Source of the DNA: Rhodococcus opacus B4
Lineage (GTDB): Bacteria > Actinomycetota > Actinomycetes > Mycobacteriales > Mycobacteriaceae
Assembly (NCBI RefSeq): GCF_000010805.1
Contig: NC_012522.1
Span: 3,162,001-3,226,000, forward strand
DNA length: 64,000 bases
Direction: 5' to 3'
The position numbers and the translations under genes are program-made. The notes under the pieces are model-generated. The model did not search any database and was not told where the DNA came from. It saw only the letters and a program-made list of their open reading frames with translations. Shown here piece after piece: positions 43,650 through 51,770 of the stretch (positions are counted from its first letter, which is position 1; every line of letters starts with the position of its first letter).

Positions 43650-45272
43650 CTATCGGATGGGTGAGAACGATCCCGGCAGTCCATTGGCCACGAGCGCGCT
43701 CCCGAAGATCTCGGCGGCACGGTCGTCGTCGTCCAGTGGGTCGGGATACAGGGCCAGCGTGTCCGGCGACATCGTCCAGTCGATCTCGCCGGTCACCCCC
43801 GCCACTGCGGCGAAGGGGCGCAGGCCCGAGGTGTACATGGTGGTGGCAGCAAGAATTCGCTCTTCGCGGCTCATCCCGGCGAACCGTTGATAGAGCATCA
43901 TGTGCCACTTACTGAGATCCGTCGCCACCTCCGCCCAGGATTCGGGTGCGAGCAACTCCCGGGTGCCGTCGGCACGGTGACCGTACACGGCGGCCTCGTC
44001 GACCGACGCGAGAAGCTGGTCGGGTTCGGTGAACGTCGTTCCCCAGTCGTTGATCTCGAACTCCGTGAACGCGGCGCGATCGAACGTCAGCGCCATCGTC
44101 AACCCGACATACGTCGGGGCGAGATCCTCGGCCCACGGGTAGGCCCAGCTACTCGGGGCGAGCGAGAGGTAGTCGCGCACGATCGTCTGCCGCGTTCCCG
44201 ACCGCGGATAGGGGCCCGAATCGCAGATGCCCACCCGCGAGTCACAGAAGTAGAGGAACGAGTAGCCGGATACGGTCGCGTTCAGTCGCTTCAACGCCTT
44301 CGACGTCGGAGAGTCGAGAGCCTGTGCGCCTCCGCTCAACTCGTCGACGACGCTGCCCGGGAGGTAGCGGTTGGTGAATCCGGCGTCCTTGTAGTCGAGC
44401 GTGCCGTCGCCGCGGTGCGCGAGCGTGAGCCGGCGCCAGAAGTCGACCACCGCGCGGATGTCCTCACGTCGGTCGCCGGGTGCGAGCGTACCCACCTTGA
44501 TCAGGCATTCGCGGCCACAGAGGAAATGGTAGCCGATCATCCAGATCCACAGGGGGCTGACCTTGTTCGGGCCCTCCCGCAGCCGCCGTCCCAGTTCCTC
44601 GGCGGGCATGGCCTTGTCGATGATCGCTATCCGCTCGGCGTAGCTGTGGAAGTCCTCGATCACCGACATCGACATGTACGGCAACATCGGGAACAGTTCC
44701 GACGTGAAGCCGGAGCGACGGGTGATCTCCGGTTTGAAGGCTCGGCCCATGTGCTGGATCAGGTCGTCGAGCCGATCGTCCGTCAACTCCTGCGCGATGA
44801 GTGCATCGAGCGCTGCCGGAGATACCGTGACATCGAAGTCCTTGACCGCGATCTCGTCACCGACCCGGCGGATGTACGCCCACCAGGCGTCGCCGACGTC
44901 GGCTGGGGAATCGGGAGCCTCGGCCTGCGCGACGTCATGGACCACGCCGGCGCCGTCCTCGATCGCCAGCGTGACCGTCATGCCGTCGACGACGTCGGTG
45001 ATCAGTTCGGTGCCGACCAGGCAGGGCACTTCGAATTCGCGGGAGACGATCGCGAGGTGCGAGCGCAGAGTGCCGTCGAGGCAGATGATTCCGCCCAATC
45101 TCCCGAGGATCGGGGACAGGAACGTCGTTCCTCCCGATGCCACCAACGCGATCGTGGTCTCGAGGTCCGAATCGAGCGAGTCGATCACGTCGTTCGGCGA
45201 AGAGAAGCGCCGGATGGTCCCCGCCGCTTCCGCAAACGAGTACGAAGGAACACCTTTACCGATGATGGTCAT
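43650..45272 (-). CDS. swivel domain fused to family X protein
   Basis: 540 residues. Residues about 1-110 are a phosphohistidine swivel domain (VASGGTTFLSPILGRLGG-IICLDGTLRSHLAIVSREFEVPCLVG, His near 72). Residues about 150-500 belong to family X (SELFPMLPYMSMSVIEDFHSY, GRECLIKVG, CDSRVGICDSGPY, YPWAEDL, MYTSGLRPFAAVAGVTGEIDWTM). This fusion joins in one chain two parts that are separate neighbouring genes at 39181/40745 and 45275/46462, strong evidence that they work together. Start ATG 45272 follows the upstream TAG by 2 bases and has GGGAGG. Confidence 0.8.
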   Translation of the reverse strand: MTIIGKGVPSYSFAEAAGTIRRFSSPNDVIDSLDSDLETTIALVASGGTTFLSPILGRLGGIICLDGTLRSHLAIVSREFEVPCLVGTELITDVVDGMTVTLAIEDGAGVVHDVAQAEAPDSPADVGDAWWAYIRRVGDEIAVKDFDVTVSPAALDALIAQELTDDRLDDLIQHMGRAFKPEITRRSGFTSELFPMLPYMSMSVIEDFHSYAERIAIIDKAMPAEELGRRLREGPNKVSPLWIWMIGYHFLCGRECLIKVGTLAPGDRREDIRAVVDFWRRLTLAHRGDGTLDYKDAGFTNRYLPGSVVDELSGGAQALDSPTSKALKRLNATVSGYSFLYFCDSRVGICDSGPYPRSGTRQTIVRDYLSLAPSSWAYPWAEDLAPTYVGLTMALTFDRAAFTEFEINDWGTTFTEPDQLLASVDEAAVYGHRADGTRELLAPESWAEVATDLSKWHMMLYQRFAGMSREERILAATTMYTSGLRPFAAVAGVTGEIDWTMSPDTLALYPDPLDDDDRAAEIFGSALVANGLPGSFSPIR

Positions 45273-45274
45273 GG

Positions 45275-46465
45275 CTACCTCCCCAACGGACGGAAACAAC
45301 CGTCACGGTCTCGAGGGACGAAGACGCCGCCGATCAGTTGCAGCGCGAGGTCCGGATCGCTGAACTTCTGGAAGGAGTCGGCGATCCGCGGTGTGATGGT
45401 CCAATCGATCTCGTCGTAGCAGCCGGCGAGCCGCGCCCAGGCCTTGAGTTTCCACGCGTACATCTCGGTGGCATAGAGGTTGCGTTCCTCCGGATCCGAC
45501 TCGGCCAGCCGCTGATACAGAGCCCGGTGCGCCTTCCGGATCGCCTTGGTTGCTTCCTCGACCTCCTCGGCGCCCAGCGGGCGCAGCGTGCCGCCGTCCG
45601 TGCAGAACACGCGGGTCTCGATGATGTCGGCCTGATAGTCGCTGGGCGTGAACCAGGCTGTACCCCAGACGTTGTTGTCCATCTTCACCGTGGCGGGCAG
45701 CCGGTAGGCGATGACGAAGTGGTGGTAGGGCAGGGTCTCCCGGATGCCGTCGACCCACGGGAAGTCGCCGTCACCGTCCGTGCAGGTCTCGCGCAGCGCC
45801 AGGAAGGTGCCGTCCTCGAGCTGGTACGGGCCGGTGTCGCACACCGCGGTGCGCGCGTCGCAGTTCTCCAGGAAGGCGTATGCCGTCAGCCGCGCACCGA
45901 ATTTCCGGATTCCCGCCTTGACCGTGTCGTCCGCGGCGACGAGATGGGACCGGATCTCGCCGAGCAGGTCGTCGTCGATGACATGGGAACTGTTGGCAGG
46001 CTCGGCGTCCATGTTGAACAGGACGTTGTCGGTGCGCATGGCGATGGTCGCCTCGCGCCAGAAGCGGAGAACCTCGAGCTGATCCTCCAGGCCGTCGGAC
46101 AGGCTGTTCTCGCCCAGGTCGACGAACAGTTCGCGGCCTGTCAGGTAGTGCAGCGGGGTCGCCGCGAGGTTGATGAAGCTGCGCTTGTTTCCGATCGGCA
46201 GTGCCTTGCGCACCAGTTCGGTGGGCGTGGCGTGCTTCAGAATGGTGCGGATGCGCTCGGGCACCCGCAGGTAGTCCTCCATCATCGACATCAGGATGTA
46301 GGTGTTCATCCCGAACAGCTCCGACTCGAACACGGTTCGCGCGGACAGTTCGGACTTGTAGGCCGCACCGGCGGCGTGGACCAGCCAGTTCCACTCGTCG
46401 AGGGTGGGTTCGTAGTCCGGGTCGGCATAGAGGGCCTCCACGTTCACGGGAGTGGTCACGGTCAT
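45275..46465 (-). CDS. family X member 3 (dikinase partner)
   Basis: 396 residues, no recognised family. It shares with the other two members ESELFGMNTYILMSMMEDYL, LTGRELFVDLG, CDARTAVCDTGPY, FPWVDGIRETLPYHHF, NNVWGTAWF and MYAWKLKAWARLAGCYDEIDWTI. It overlaps the small swivel gene (46462) by 4 bases, the same pairing as at 39181/40745. Likely a substrate-specific subunit of a phosphotransfer system; the reaction is unknown. Confidence 0.75.
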   Translation of the reverse strand: MTVTTPVNVEALYADPDYEPTLDEWNWLVHAAGAAYKSELSARTVFESELFGMNTYILMSMMEDYLRVPERIRTILKHATPTELVRKALPIGNKRSFINLAATPLHYLTGRELFVDLGENSLSDGLEDQLEVLRFWREATIAMRTDNVLFNMDAEPANSSHVIDDDLLGEIRSHLVAADDTVKAGIRKFGARLTAYAFLENCDARTAVCDTGPYQLEDGTFLALRETCTDGDGDFPWVDGIRETLPYHHFVIAYRLPATVKMDNNVWGTAWFTPSDYQADIIETRVFCTDGGTLRPLGAEEVEEATKAIRKAHRALYQRLAESDPEERNLYATEMYAWKLKAWARLAGCYDEIDWTITPRIADSFQKFSDPDLALQLIGGVFVPRDRDGCFRPLGR

Positions 46466-46839
46466 GCCGTCACCGCCCCTGCCGCTACGGCGACGCGCGC
46501 GGTCTGGGTGTCGGAGAGGTCCAGGACCACGGTGTCGCCGTCGGCGACCTCGCCGGTTAGGTCGGCGGCGAGCACGCACGGCACGTCGGATTCCCGGCAC
46601 AGGATGGCCAGATGCGACTCCCGGCTGCCTGCGGTACAGACGATCGCGCGCAGATCGGGCAGGATCGGCGACAGGAAGGTCATTCCGCCTTTACTGACGA
46701 ACGCGATCGTCTCCTCCAGATCATCGTCATCGATCGACAGCACGTCGGCCGTGTCGTTGAACCACCTCGCGGTGCCGCGAACCTCACCCGCGGCGAAAAG
46801 GTTGACACCGGTCCCGACCTCGTTCAGGTCTCCGCTCAT
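46462..46839 (-). CDS. phosphohistidine-swivel protein 3, minimal
   Basis: 125 residues from ATG 46839 (GGAG upstream). Almost only a mobile domain: VSKGGMTFLSPILPDLRA-IVCTAGSRESHLAILCRESDVPCVLAADL, His near 76, then TGEVADGDTVVLDL. First gene of the four-gene operon 46839-42482. No ATP-binding domain lies in this operon, so it would need phosphate from the PPDK-like protein at 35341-37080 or another donor. Confidence 0.8.
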   Translation of the reverse strand: MSGDLNEVGTGVNLFAAGEVRGTARWFNDTADVLSIDDDDLEETIAFVSKGGMTFLSPILPDLRAIVCTAGSRESHLAILCRESDVPCVLAADLTGEVADGDTVVLDLSDTQTARVAVAAGAVTA

Positions 46840-46936
46840 CACATACTCCGTTCGGCCCATTCGCGGGCGTGGGATTGTCTTGAACACGCACTTTCGTCGG
46901 TGCCAGGAAGGGTACGAGCGGCTGTGTCGTGCGCCA

Positions 46937-46962
46937 CAGTCCACTTAGGGGGACAGTCTCGA
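46937..46962. promoter_or_regulatory. 26-bp repeated element, copy 2
   Basis: It matches the element at 41586-41611 at 22 of 26 positions (CAGTCCAC and GGGGGACAGT blocks identical). It lies about 98 bases upstream of the 46839 start, in the promoter gap shared with the divergent immunity-like gene. Confidence 0.6.
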
Positions 46963-47002
46963 TGCCGGTCGCGGCGGCGGTGCGGTGGCCGACAATGGAT
47001 CC

Positions 47003-47536
47003 ATGGCGGAAGAAACAACCGAGATCGTTCTGAGTAGTCGCGATCTTCGTGAGGTCACCGCGTTTGCCGCGGAATGCGCGGTGGGGGTCCTCGCGATATT
47101 CGAGGCCGACCAGCCGGCCGATTCGCGACCTCGCGACGCGATCGATACCGCGCGGGAGTTCGCTCGGGGCGGTGAGCGCGGGAAGTCTCTGCGCGACGCA
47201 GCGTGGGCGGCGCTTGCGGCCGCCAAGGGCACGGACACCGAGGCTGCGCGCGAGGCAGCGTGGGCGGCGATGGCTGCGGCAGGCGCCGCCTACCTTCATC
47301 CGTTGGCGAAGGCCACGCAGGTCAAGCACATTCTCGGCGCAGGCGCGTACGCGGCCAGAGCATCCGAGCTCGTCGCCGGCGACGATCGGACCGTCGGTGC
47401 CGAGCACATCGAGCGGGCGGCCCGGCGTGCGACGCCTGTCGTCGTCGACGTGCTCGGACGCTTTCCTGCGGCACCGGGTGGCGGCGGGCGGGTCGGCGAA
47501 TTGATCCGGATGCTGGACGCTGCCCTTCGGCACTGA
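47003..47536 (+). CDS. Imm5-like putative immunity protein
   Basis: 177 residues, alpha-helical and alanine-rich. The pattern LREVTAFAAECAVGVLAIFEADQPADSRPRDAIDTAREFARG, repeated AAWAALAAAKG/AAWAAMAAAGAAYLHPLAKATQVKHILGAGAYAARASEL and VVVDVLGRFPAAPGGGGRVGEL matches proteins usually annotated as putative immunity protein (Imm5-like). No toxin gene is adjacent, so the role is open. A GTG at 46985 would add six residues. Confidence 0.6.
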   Translation: MAEETTEIVLSSRDLREVTAFAAECAVGVLAIFEADQPADSRPRDAIDTAREFARGGERGKSLRDAAWAALAAAKGTDTEAAREAAWAAMAAAGAAYLHPLAKATQVKHILGAGAYAARASELVAGDDRTVGAEHIERAARRATPVVVDVLGRFPAAPGGGGRVGELIRMLDAALRH

Positions 47537-47644
47537 CAGTCGCCCGCAGAACGCCGGAAAAGGGGGTCTGACCTGCCCCCACCGCGCCCGACGCGTAGTT
47601 CGTCGACCGTTGACCCAGACCACTCGGCGTGCCTAGCATCGGAT

Positions 47645-48724
47645 ATGCGCGCCATGATTCTCAAGGAATTTCGCGAACTTCGGCGGGACCCCCGCACATT
47701 GGCGATGTTGATCGCGCTGCCGCTTCTCCTGCTCGTGATATTCGGCTACGCGGCCAACTTCTATGTCTCCTCGGTCGAAACGGCCGTCCTGGGTCCCTCG
47801 GCTCAGCAGGTGAGCACGTCGTTGCCGCCGTTCTTCGAGGTGACGCAGACAGACGTCGGCGGCTCGACCGCGCAGGCGACGGATCTGTTGCGGGAGAACA
47901 AGGTCGACGTGGCGGTAGTGACCGGATCGACCCCAGTCGAGCAGTCGACGGCACTGGTGGACGGCTCGAATCTGTTCGCCGCGCAGTCGACGGTGTCGAT
48001 TCTGAACAAGCTCGGCGATCAGGTCCGGACCGAGGTGCTGTTCAATCCTGATTTGAAGACGTCGTGGGTGATGGTGCCGGCAATCATCGGCTTGATCCTG
48101 ACCTTCATCGGCACGATCGTCACCAGCATCGGTCTGGTTCGTGAGCGGGAGGCCGGGACCCTCGAGCAACTCGCGGTCATGCCGATCCGGCCCAGTCAGG
48201 TGATTCTGGGAAAGATCGTGCCCTATTTCCTGCTCGCGGCGCTGGACATGACTGTCGTGACAGTGCTGGGTATGGTGCTGTTCGGTGTGCCGTTCAATGG
48301 CAATGTGCTCGTGTTCGCGCTGGGTGCCGCGCTTTTCTTGTTCGTCGTTCTCGGCCTCGGTGTGTTGATCTCGACGATCTCGCAGACCACCGGGCAAGCG
48401 ATCCAGACGGCGTTCCTGTTCCTGATGCCACAGATCTTGCTGTCCGGCATGATTTTTCCGCTCGATGCGATGGCGGCAGGAGTCCGCTGGATCGGATACC
48501 TGCTTCCGCTGACCTATTTCACGATGATCTCGCAGGGCGTGATGCTGCGCGATGCCCCGATCTCGTCGTTGTGGTTGCCGTTGGTCGTGCTGGCCGTGAT
48601 GGCGGTCGTGGTCTTCACGGGTTCGACGCTGCGTTTCCGGCGAGATCTCGCGCCCGACGTCTCGAAGGCGAGCAAGCCCGCGGCGGCGAAGACGGTCGAT
48701 CCGACCGCTGCGGACGCCTCGTGA
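47645..48724 (+). CDS. ABC-2 type exporter permease
   Basis: 359 residues. ABC-2 membrane topology: one N-terminal segment (TLAMLIALPLLLLVIFGYA), a ~130-residue external domain, then five to six segments from about residue 140. Conserved LVREREAGTLEQLAVMPIRPSQVILGKIVPYF precedes them. It is similar to YbhS/YbhR/YhiH-type drug or lipid exporters. Its TGA overlaps the next gene's GTG, placing two ATPase genes directly downstream. Confidence 0.9.
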   Translation: MRAMILKEFRELRRDPRTLAMLIALPLLLLVIFGYAANFYVSSVETAVLGPSAQQVSTSLPPFFEVTQTDVGGSTAQATDLLRENKVDVAVVTGSTPVEQSTALVDGSNLFAAQSTVSILNKLGDQVRTEVLFNPDLKTSWVMVPAIIGLILTFIGTIVTSIGLVREREAGTLEQLAVMPIRPSQVILGKIVPYFLLAALDMTVVTVLGMVLFGVPFNGNVLVFALGAALFLFVVLGLGVLISTISQTTGQAIQTAFLFLMPQILLSGMIFPLDAMAAGVRWIGYLLPLTYFTMISQGVMLRDAPISSLWLPLVVLAVMAVVVFTGSTLRFRRDLAPDVSKASKPAAAKTVDPTAADAS

Positions 48725-49545
48725 TCGCCGCGGCCGAGTCCGTCGTCGTCCGGTTCGGCGACCGGACGGCCCTCGACCGGGTGAGCATCGACGTGCCTGC
48801 CGGCCAGGTGGTGGCCCTGGTCGGCGGAGACGGGGCGGGAAAGTCGACGCTGTTGCGGACGTTCGTGGGAGAAGTCGTGCCCGAGACCGGGACGGTTCGT
48901 GCCCCGGGCAAGCACGAGATCGGGTTCCTCTGTGCGGGCCCGGGGAGCTGGGCGGCGCTCACGGTTCGGCAGAACATGGATTTCGTCGGCGGCATCTACG
49001 GCCTCGGCGGCAACGAATTGGCCGAGCGGCGCGAGGAACTCATCGACCGGGCCGGGCTGGGTGGGGCGGCGGATCGGCTCGCCTCGGCGCTGTCGGGAGG
49101 GATGCGACGCAAACTGGGCACGGCGATGGCCATGCTGCACAGACCCCAGTTGCTGATCCTGGACGAACCGAGCACCGGCGTCGACCCCGTGAGCCGCATC
49201 GACCTGTGGCGATTGATCTCGGAGGCCGCCGCGGACGGTGCAGCCGTGTTGATGTCGACGACCTACCTCGACGAGGCCGAGCGAGCCGGGCATCTCGTCG
49301 TACTGGACTCCGGCCGGATCCTGACCCAGGGGTCCTACGACGAGGTGCGTGCCGGATTCACCGGCACCATCACCTCGGCGGCAGATCCCGTGCGACCGGA
49401 ATGGTCGTGGCGCCGCGGCCGGGAGCGTCACGAGTACTGGGAGGACGGGTATCCCGACACCGACGCGACGATCGTGACGCCAGACCTCGAAGACATCGTC
49501 ATCGCGTTGTCGATGACACGTCGACGGGAGGTCGGGGCATCATGA
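48721..49545 (+). CDS. ABC transporter ATP-binding protein 1
   Basis: 274 residues from GTG 48721 (GTGA overlap). Walker A GGDGAGKST, signature SALSGGMRRKL, Walker B LLILDEPSTGVD and the switch region with ATTYLDEAE-like VLMSTTYLDEAERAGHL. Together with ATPase 2 it resembles the two halves of YbhF-type double ATPases, here as separate chains. Confidence 0.9.
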   Translation: MIAAAESVVVRFGDRTALDRVSIDVPAGQVVALVGGDGAGKSTLLRTFVGEVVPETGTVRAPGKHEIGFLCAGPGSWAALTVRQNMDFVGGIYGLGGNELAERREELIDRAGLGGAADRLASALSGGMRRKLGTAMAMLHRPQLLILDEPSTGVDPVSRIDLWRLISEAAADGAAVLMSTTYLDEAERAGHLVVLDSGRILTQGSYDEVRAGFTGTITSAADPVRPEWSWRRGRERHEYWEDGYPDTDATIVTPDLEDIVIALSMTRRREVGAS

Positions 49546-50411
49546 CCGGTGAGGTACTTCGCGCCCGCTCGGTGACCCGGAAGTTCGGTGACTTCACGGC
49601 CGTCGACTCGATGTCGATGACGGTCGCCCCCGGCGAGGTGGTCGGTCTTCTCGGAGCCAACGGTGCCGGGAAGACCACGCTGATCCGGATGCTCCTGGGT
49701 CTGCTCGCCGCGACGGAGGGCGCGGTCGAATTGCTCGGCGGCCCGCCGGACCGAACGCGCCGGGCGCGCATGGGTTACGTGCCCCAGAACCTCGGTCTCT
49801 ACCGCGATCTGACCGTCGAGGAGAACCTGGCCTTCAGCGCGGAGGCCTACGGTGTTCCGGCACCCGGCGTCCCCGCCGAACTCCACGACGCGCGCAACAC
49901 CCTCGTCAGGGACCTGGCGCTGGGCTCGCAACGACAGGTGGCGTTCGTCGTGGCACTGGCACACGAACCGGACGTGCTGGTGTTGGACGAGCCGACCTCC
50001 GGTGTGGACGCACTGTCCCGCGCGAGATTGTGGGACACGATCCGGCACCAGGCCGACAAGGGCGTCGGCGTCCTGGTGACCACCCACTACATGGAAGAAG
50101 CGCAGCAGTGTGATCGCCTGCTGCTGATGTCGTCCGGTCAACTCGTCGGCGCCGGCAGCGAGGACGACATCATCGGCGACACCCGCGCGGTGGCGGTGCA
50201 CACTCCGGAATGGGCCCAGGCCTTCGCGGCACTGAACGATGCCGGAATCCCGGTGATCCTGGACGGCCGTGCGATCCGAGTCCCGGACACGGACCCGGCG
50301 AGGATCGATTCGGTACTCGACTCCGCCGGAATCACGGCCGACATCCGGCCCGTCCGCGCCACCATCGAAGAACGCATGCTCGTCCTCGCGCGCGCCGGGG
50401 CGCAAGGGTAG
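49542..50411 (+). CDS. ABC transporter ATP-binding protein 2, degenerate signature motif
   Basis: 289 residues. Walker A GANGAGKTT, Q-loop YVPQNLGLYRDLTVEENL, Walker B VLVLDEPTSGVD and H-switch TTHYMEEAQQCDR are intact. The signature that is normally LSGGQ reads LALGSQRQVAF, so this subunit may form only one good ATP site in a heterodimer with ATPase 1. ATGA overlap with the upstream gene. Confidence 0.9.
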   Translation: MTGEVLRARSVTRKFGDFTAVDSMSMTVAPGEVVGLLGANGAGKTTLIRMLLGLLAATEGAVELLGGPPDRTRRARMGYVPQNLGLYRDLTVEENLAFSAEAYGVPAPGVPAELHDARNTLVRDLALGSQRQVAFVVALAHEPDVLVLDEPTSGVDALSRARLWDTIRHQADKGVGVLVTTHYMEEAQQCDRLLLMSSGQLVGAGSEDDIIGDTRAVAVHTPEWAQAFAALNDAGIPVILDGRAIRVPDTDPARIDSVLDSAGITADIRPVRATIEERMLVLARAGAQG

Positions 50412-50445
50412 TCACGCTTCGCCGGTCCGGGGCGATGAACACCGT

Positions 50446-51126
50446 ATGAGGGTCGACGCGCGCAAAGCAGCCCTGGTCGTCGCGGTGATGACGTGGATCG
50501 CCTTGGCGACCGGCTGCCGGTCGACCAGTGGCCGAACCGGAGACCTCGAAGGATCGTTGATCCCGTTGCATGACATCCCCGCGGCCCAGGAAGGCCCTGA
50601 TCTCCCTCTCGAACCACCGCCGTCGGATTCCGGCACCGGTGTCCCCGCTCCCACACCGACGGCACCACCGCCTCCGACACTGGACATCCCGGCTCACCCG
50701 ACTGTGCCGTTACCGCCGGCGCCACCGAGCGTCGTCGTGACCGCCAGTGGCATGCACATCGAGCGGCACGATGGATTCGACCGCGTCGTCTACGACTTCG
50801 GCGGCACCTGGGTGCCCCGCCGGCGCGCCGAGTACGTTGCCGAGGCAACTCCACGCGGCGCAGAGACCGCGATACCCATCAACGCCCGATCGATTCTGCA
50901 GATCTACTTCTTCGACACACTCCCGCCTGCCGAGAGTGGAATCGCCGCCTACAGCGGACCGAATCCTCTGTCGGATCCCGCTGCGCACAGTGTCGTCGAG
51001 GTGCACCTGACGCCGAACTTCGAGAGAACCACCCAATCGTTCATCGGTCTCCGCACCGGCCATCCACGATTCCAGGTCGCGACCCTCTCCGAGCCGACAC
51101 GAGTAGTCGTCGATATTTACGAATGA
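50446..51126 (+). CDS. AMIN-like lipoprotein
   Basis: 226 residues. Lipoprotein signal with lipobox LATGC (Cys near 23), a Pro/Thr-rich linker to about residue 85, then a beta-rich domain (SGMHIERHDGFDRVVYDFGGTW, TRVVVDIYE) matching the AMIN-like domain of mycobacterial surface proteins. It is probably anchored on the outer face of the membrane. It follows the ABC operon by 34 bases and may be co-transcribed. Confidence 0.75.
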   Translation: MRVDARKAALVVAVMTWIALATGCRSTSGRTGDLEGSLIPLHDIPAAQEGPDLPLEPPPSDSGTGVPAPTPTAPPPPTLDIPAHPTVPLPPAPPSVVVTASGMHIERHDGFDRVVYDFGGTWVPRRRAEYVAEATPRGAETAIPINARSILQIYFFDTLPPAESGIAAYSGPNPLSDPAAHSVVEVHLTPNFERTTQSFIGLRTGHPRFQVATLSEPTRVVVDIYE

Positions 51127-51136
51127 CACCACGGCG

Positions 51137-51151
51137 CCGGACAACGTCCGG
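51137..51151. terminator. small hairpin between convergent genes
   Basis: CCGGAC-AAC-GTCCGG lies between the lipoprotein and HxlR stops; short stem, so weak. Confidence 0.4.
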
Positions 51152-51208
51152 TTGAGTGGGGACGAAACGAATGCCGTTCCTCGCGTTCGTAGTTCGATTT
51201 CGGTTCGG

Positions 51209-51661
51209 TCACACGGCGGCGCCGGGCCCTTGCAGTAGTTCGACGTCGCCGGCGTGCATCGATTCTCCGCAGTGCGTGCAGCGGAGGTCGACTTTGCTGA
51301 TTTCGCCGCATGCCTGGTGGCGGTAGAGGACGGGCGGGCCCGCCTCCCCCGCGAGCCAGTTGTCGCCCCAATTGGCCATGGCCATCAGAACGTCGAGGAG
51401 TTCGACACCTTTGTCCGTCAAAACGTATTCGTACCGGGGTCGCTGGTCGTAGGGCCGGCGCTCGAGCACTCCGCACTCCACGAGGTGGTTGAGCCGCTCG
51501 GTCAGGACCTTGCGCGAGATGCCGAGGTCGGCCTGGATCTGCTCGAACCGGGTGAATCCCGCCCACACGTCACGCAGGACCAGCGGCGTCCACGGCTCCC
51601 CGACGACGTCGAGTGTTCGCGCGATCGAGCACGCCATCCCGCCGAAACTTGTGCGTTGCAT
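51209..51661 (-). CDS. HxlR-family transcriptional regulator
   Basis: 150 residues. HxlR winged helix: CSIARTLDVVGEPWTPLVLRDVWAGFTRFEQIQADLGISRKVLTERLNHLVECGVLERRPYDQRPRYEYVLTDKG. The C-terminal part adds a possible zinc knuckle (CGEISKVDLRCTHCGE). It is divergent from a flavin-oxidoreductase gene, with twin operator-like repeats between. HxlR proteins often sense aldehydes or reactive electrophiles and auto-regulate with a divergent enzyme. Confidence 0.9.
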   Translation of the reverse strand: MQRTSFGGMACSIARTLDVVGEPWTPLVLRDVWAGFTRFEQIQADLGISRKVLTERLNHLVECGVLERRPYDQRPRYEYVLTDKGVELLDVLMAMANWGDNWLAGEAGPPVLYRHQACGEISKVDLRCTHCGESMHAGDVELLQGPGAAV

Positions 51662-51680
51662 GACGTCAGTCTAGCAATCG

Positions 51681-51735
51681 GGGTTCCCTGAAGGAACTCA
51701 CACTGCTACGCTCGTGGGGTCTCCTGAAGGAACCC
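51681..51735. promoter_or_regulatory. twin operator-like repeats for the HxlR regulator
   Basis: Two copies of a GGGT-N2-CCTGAAGGAAC block start at 51682 and 51717, 35 bases apart. The first forms GTTCC-CTGAA-GGAAC. They lie in the 109-bp gap between HxlR and the divergent oxidoreductase gene. Confidence 0.6.
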
Positions 51736-51770
51736 AACAGGACCGTCATCCCCGATGAAGGAGCAGACCC

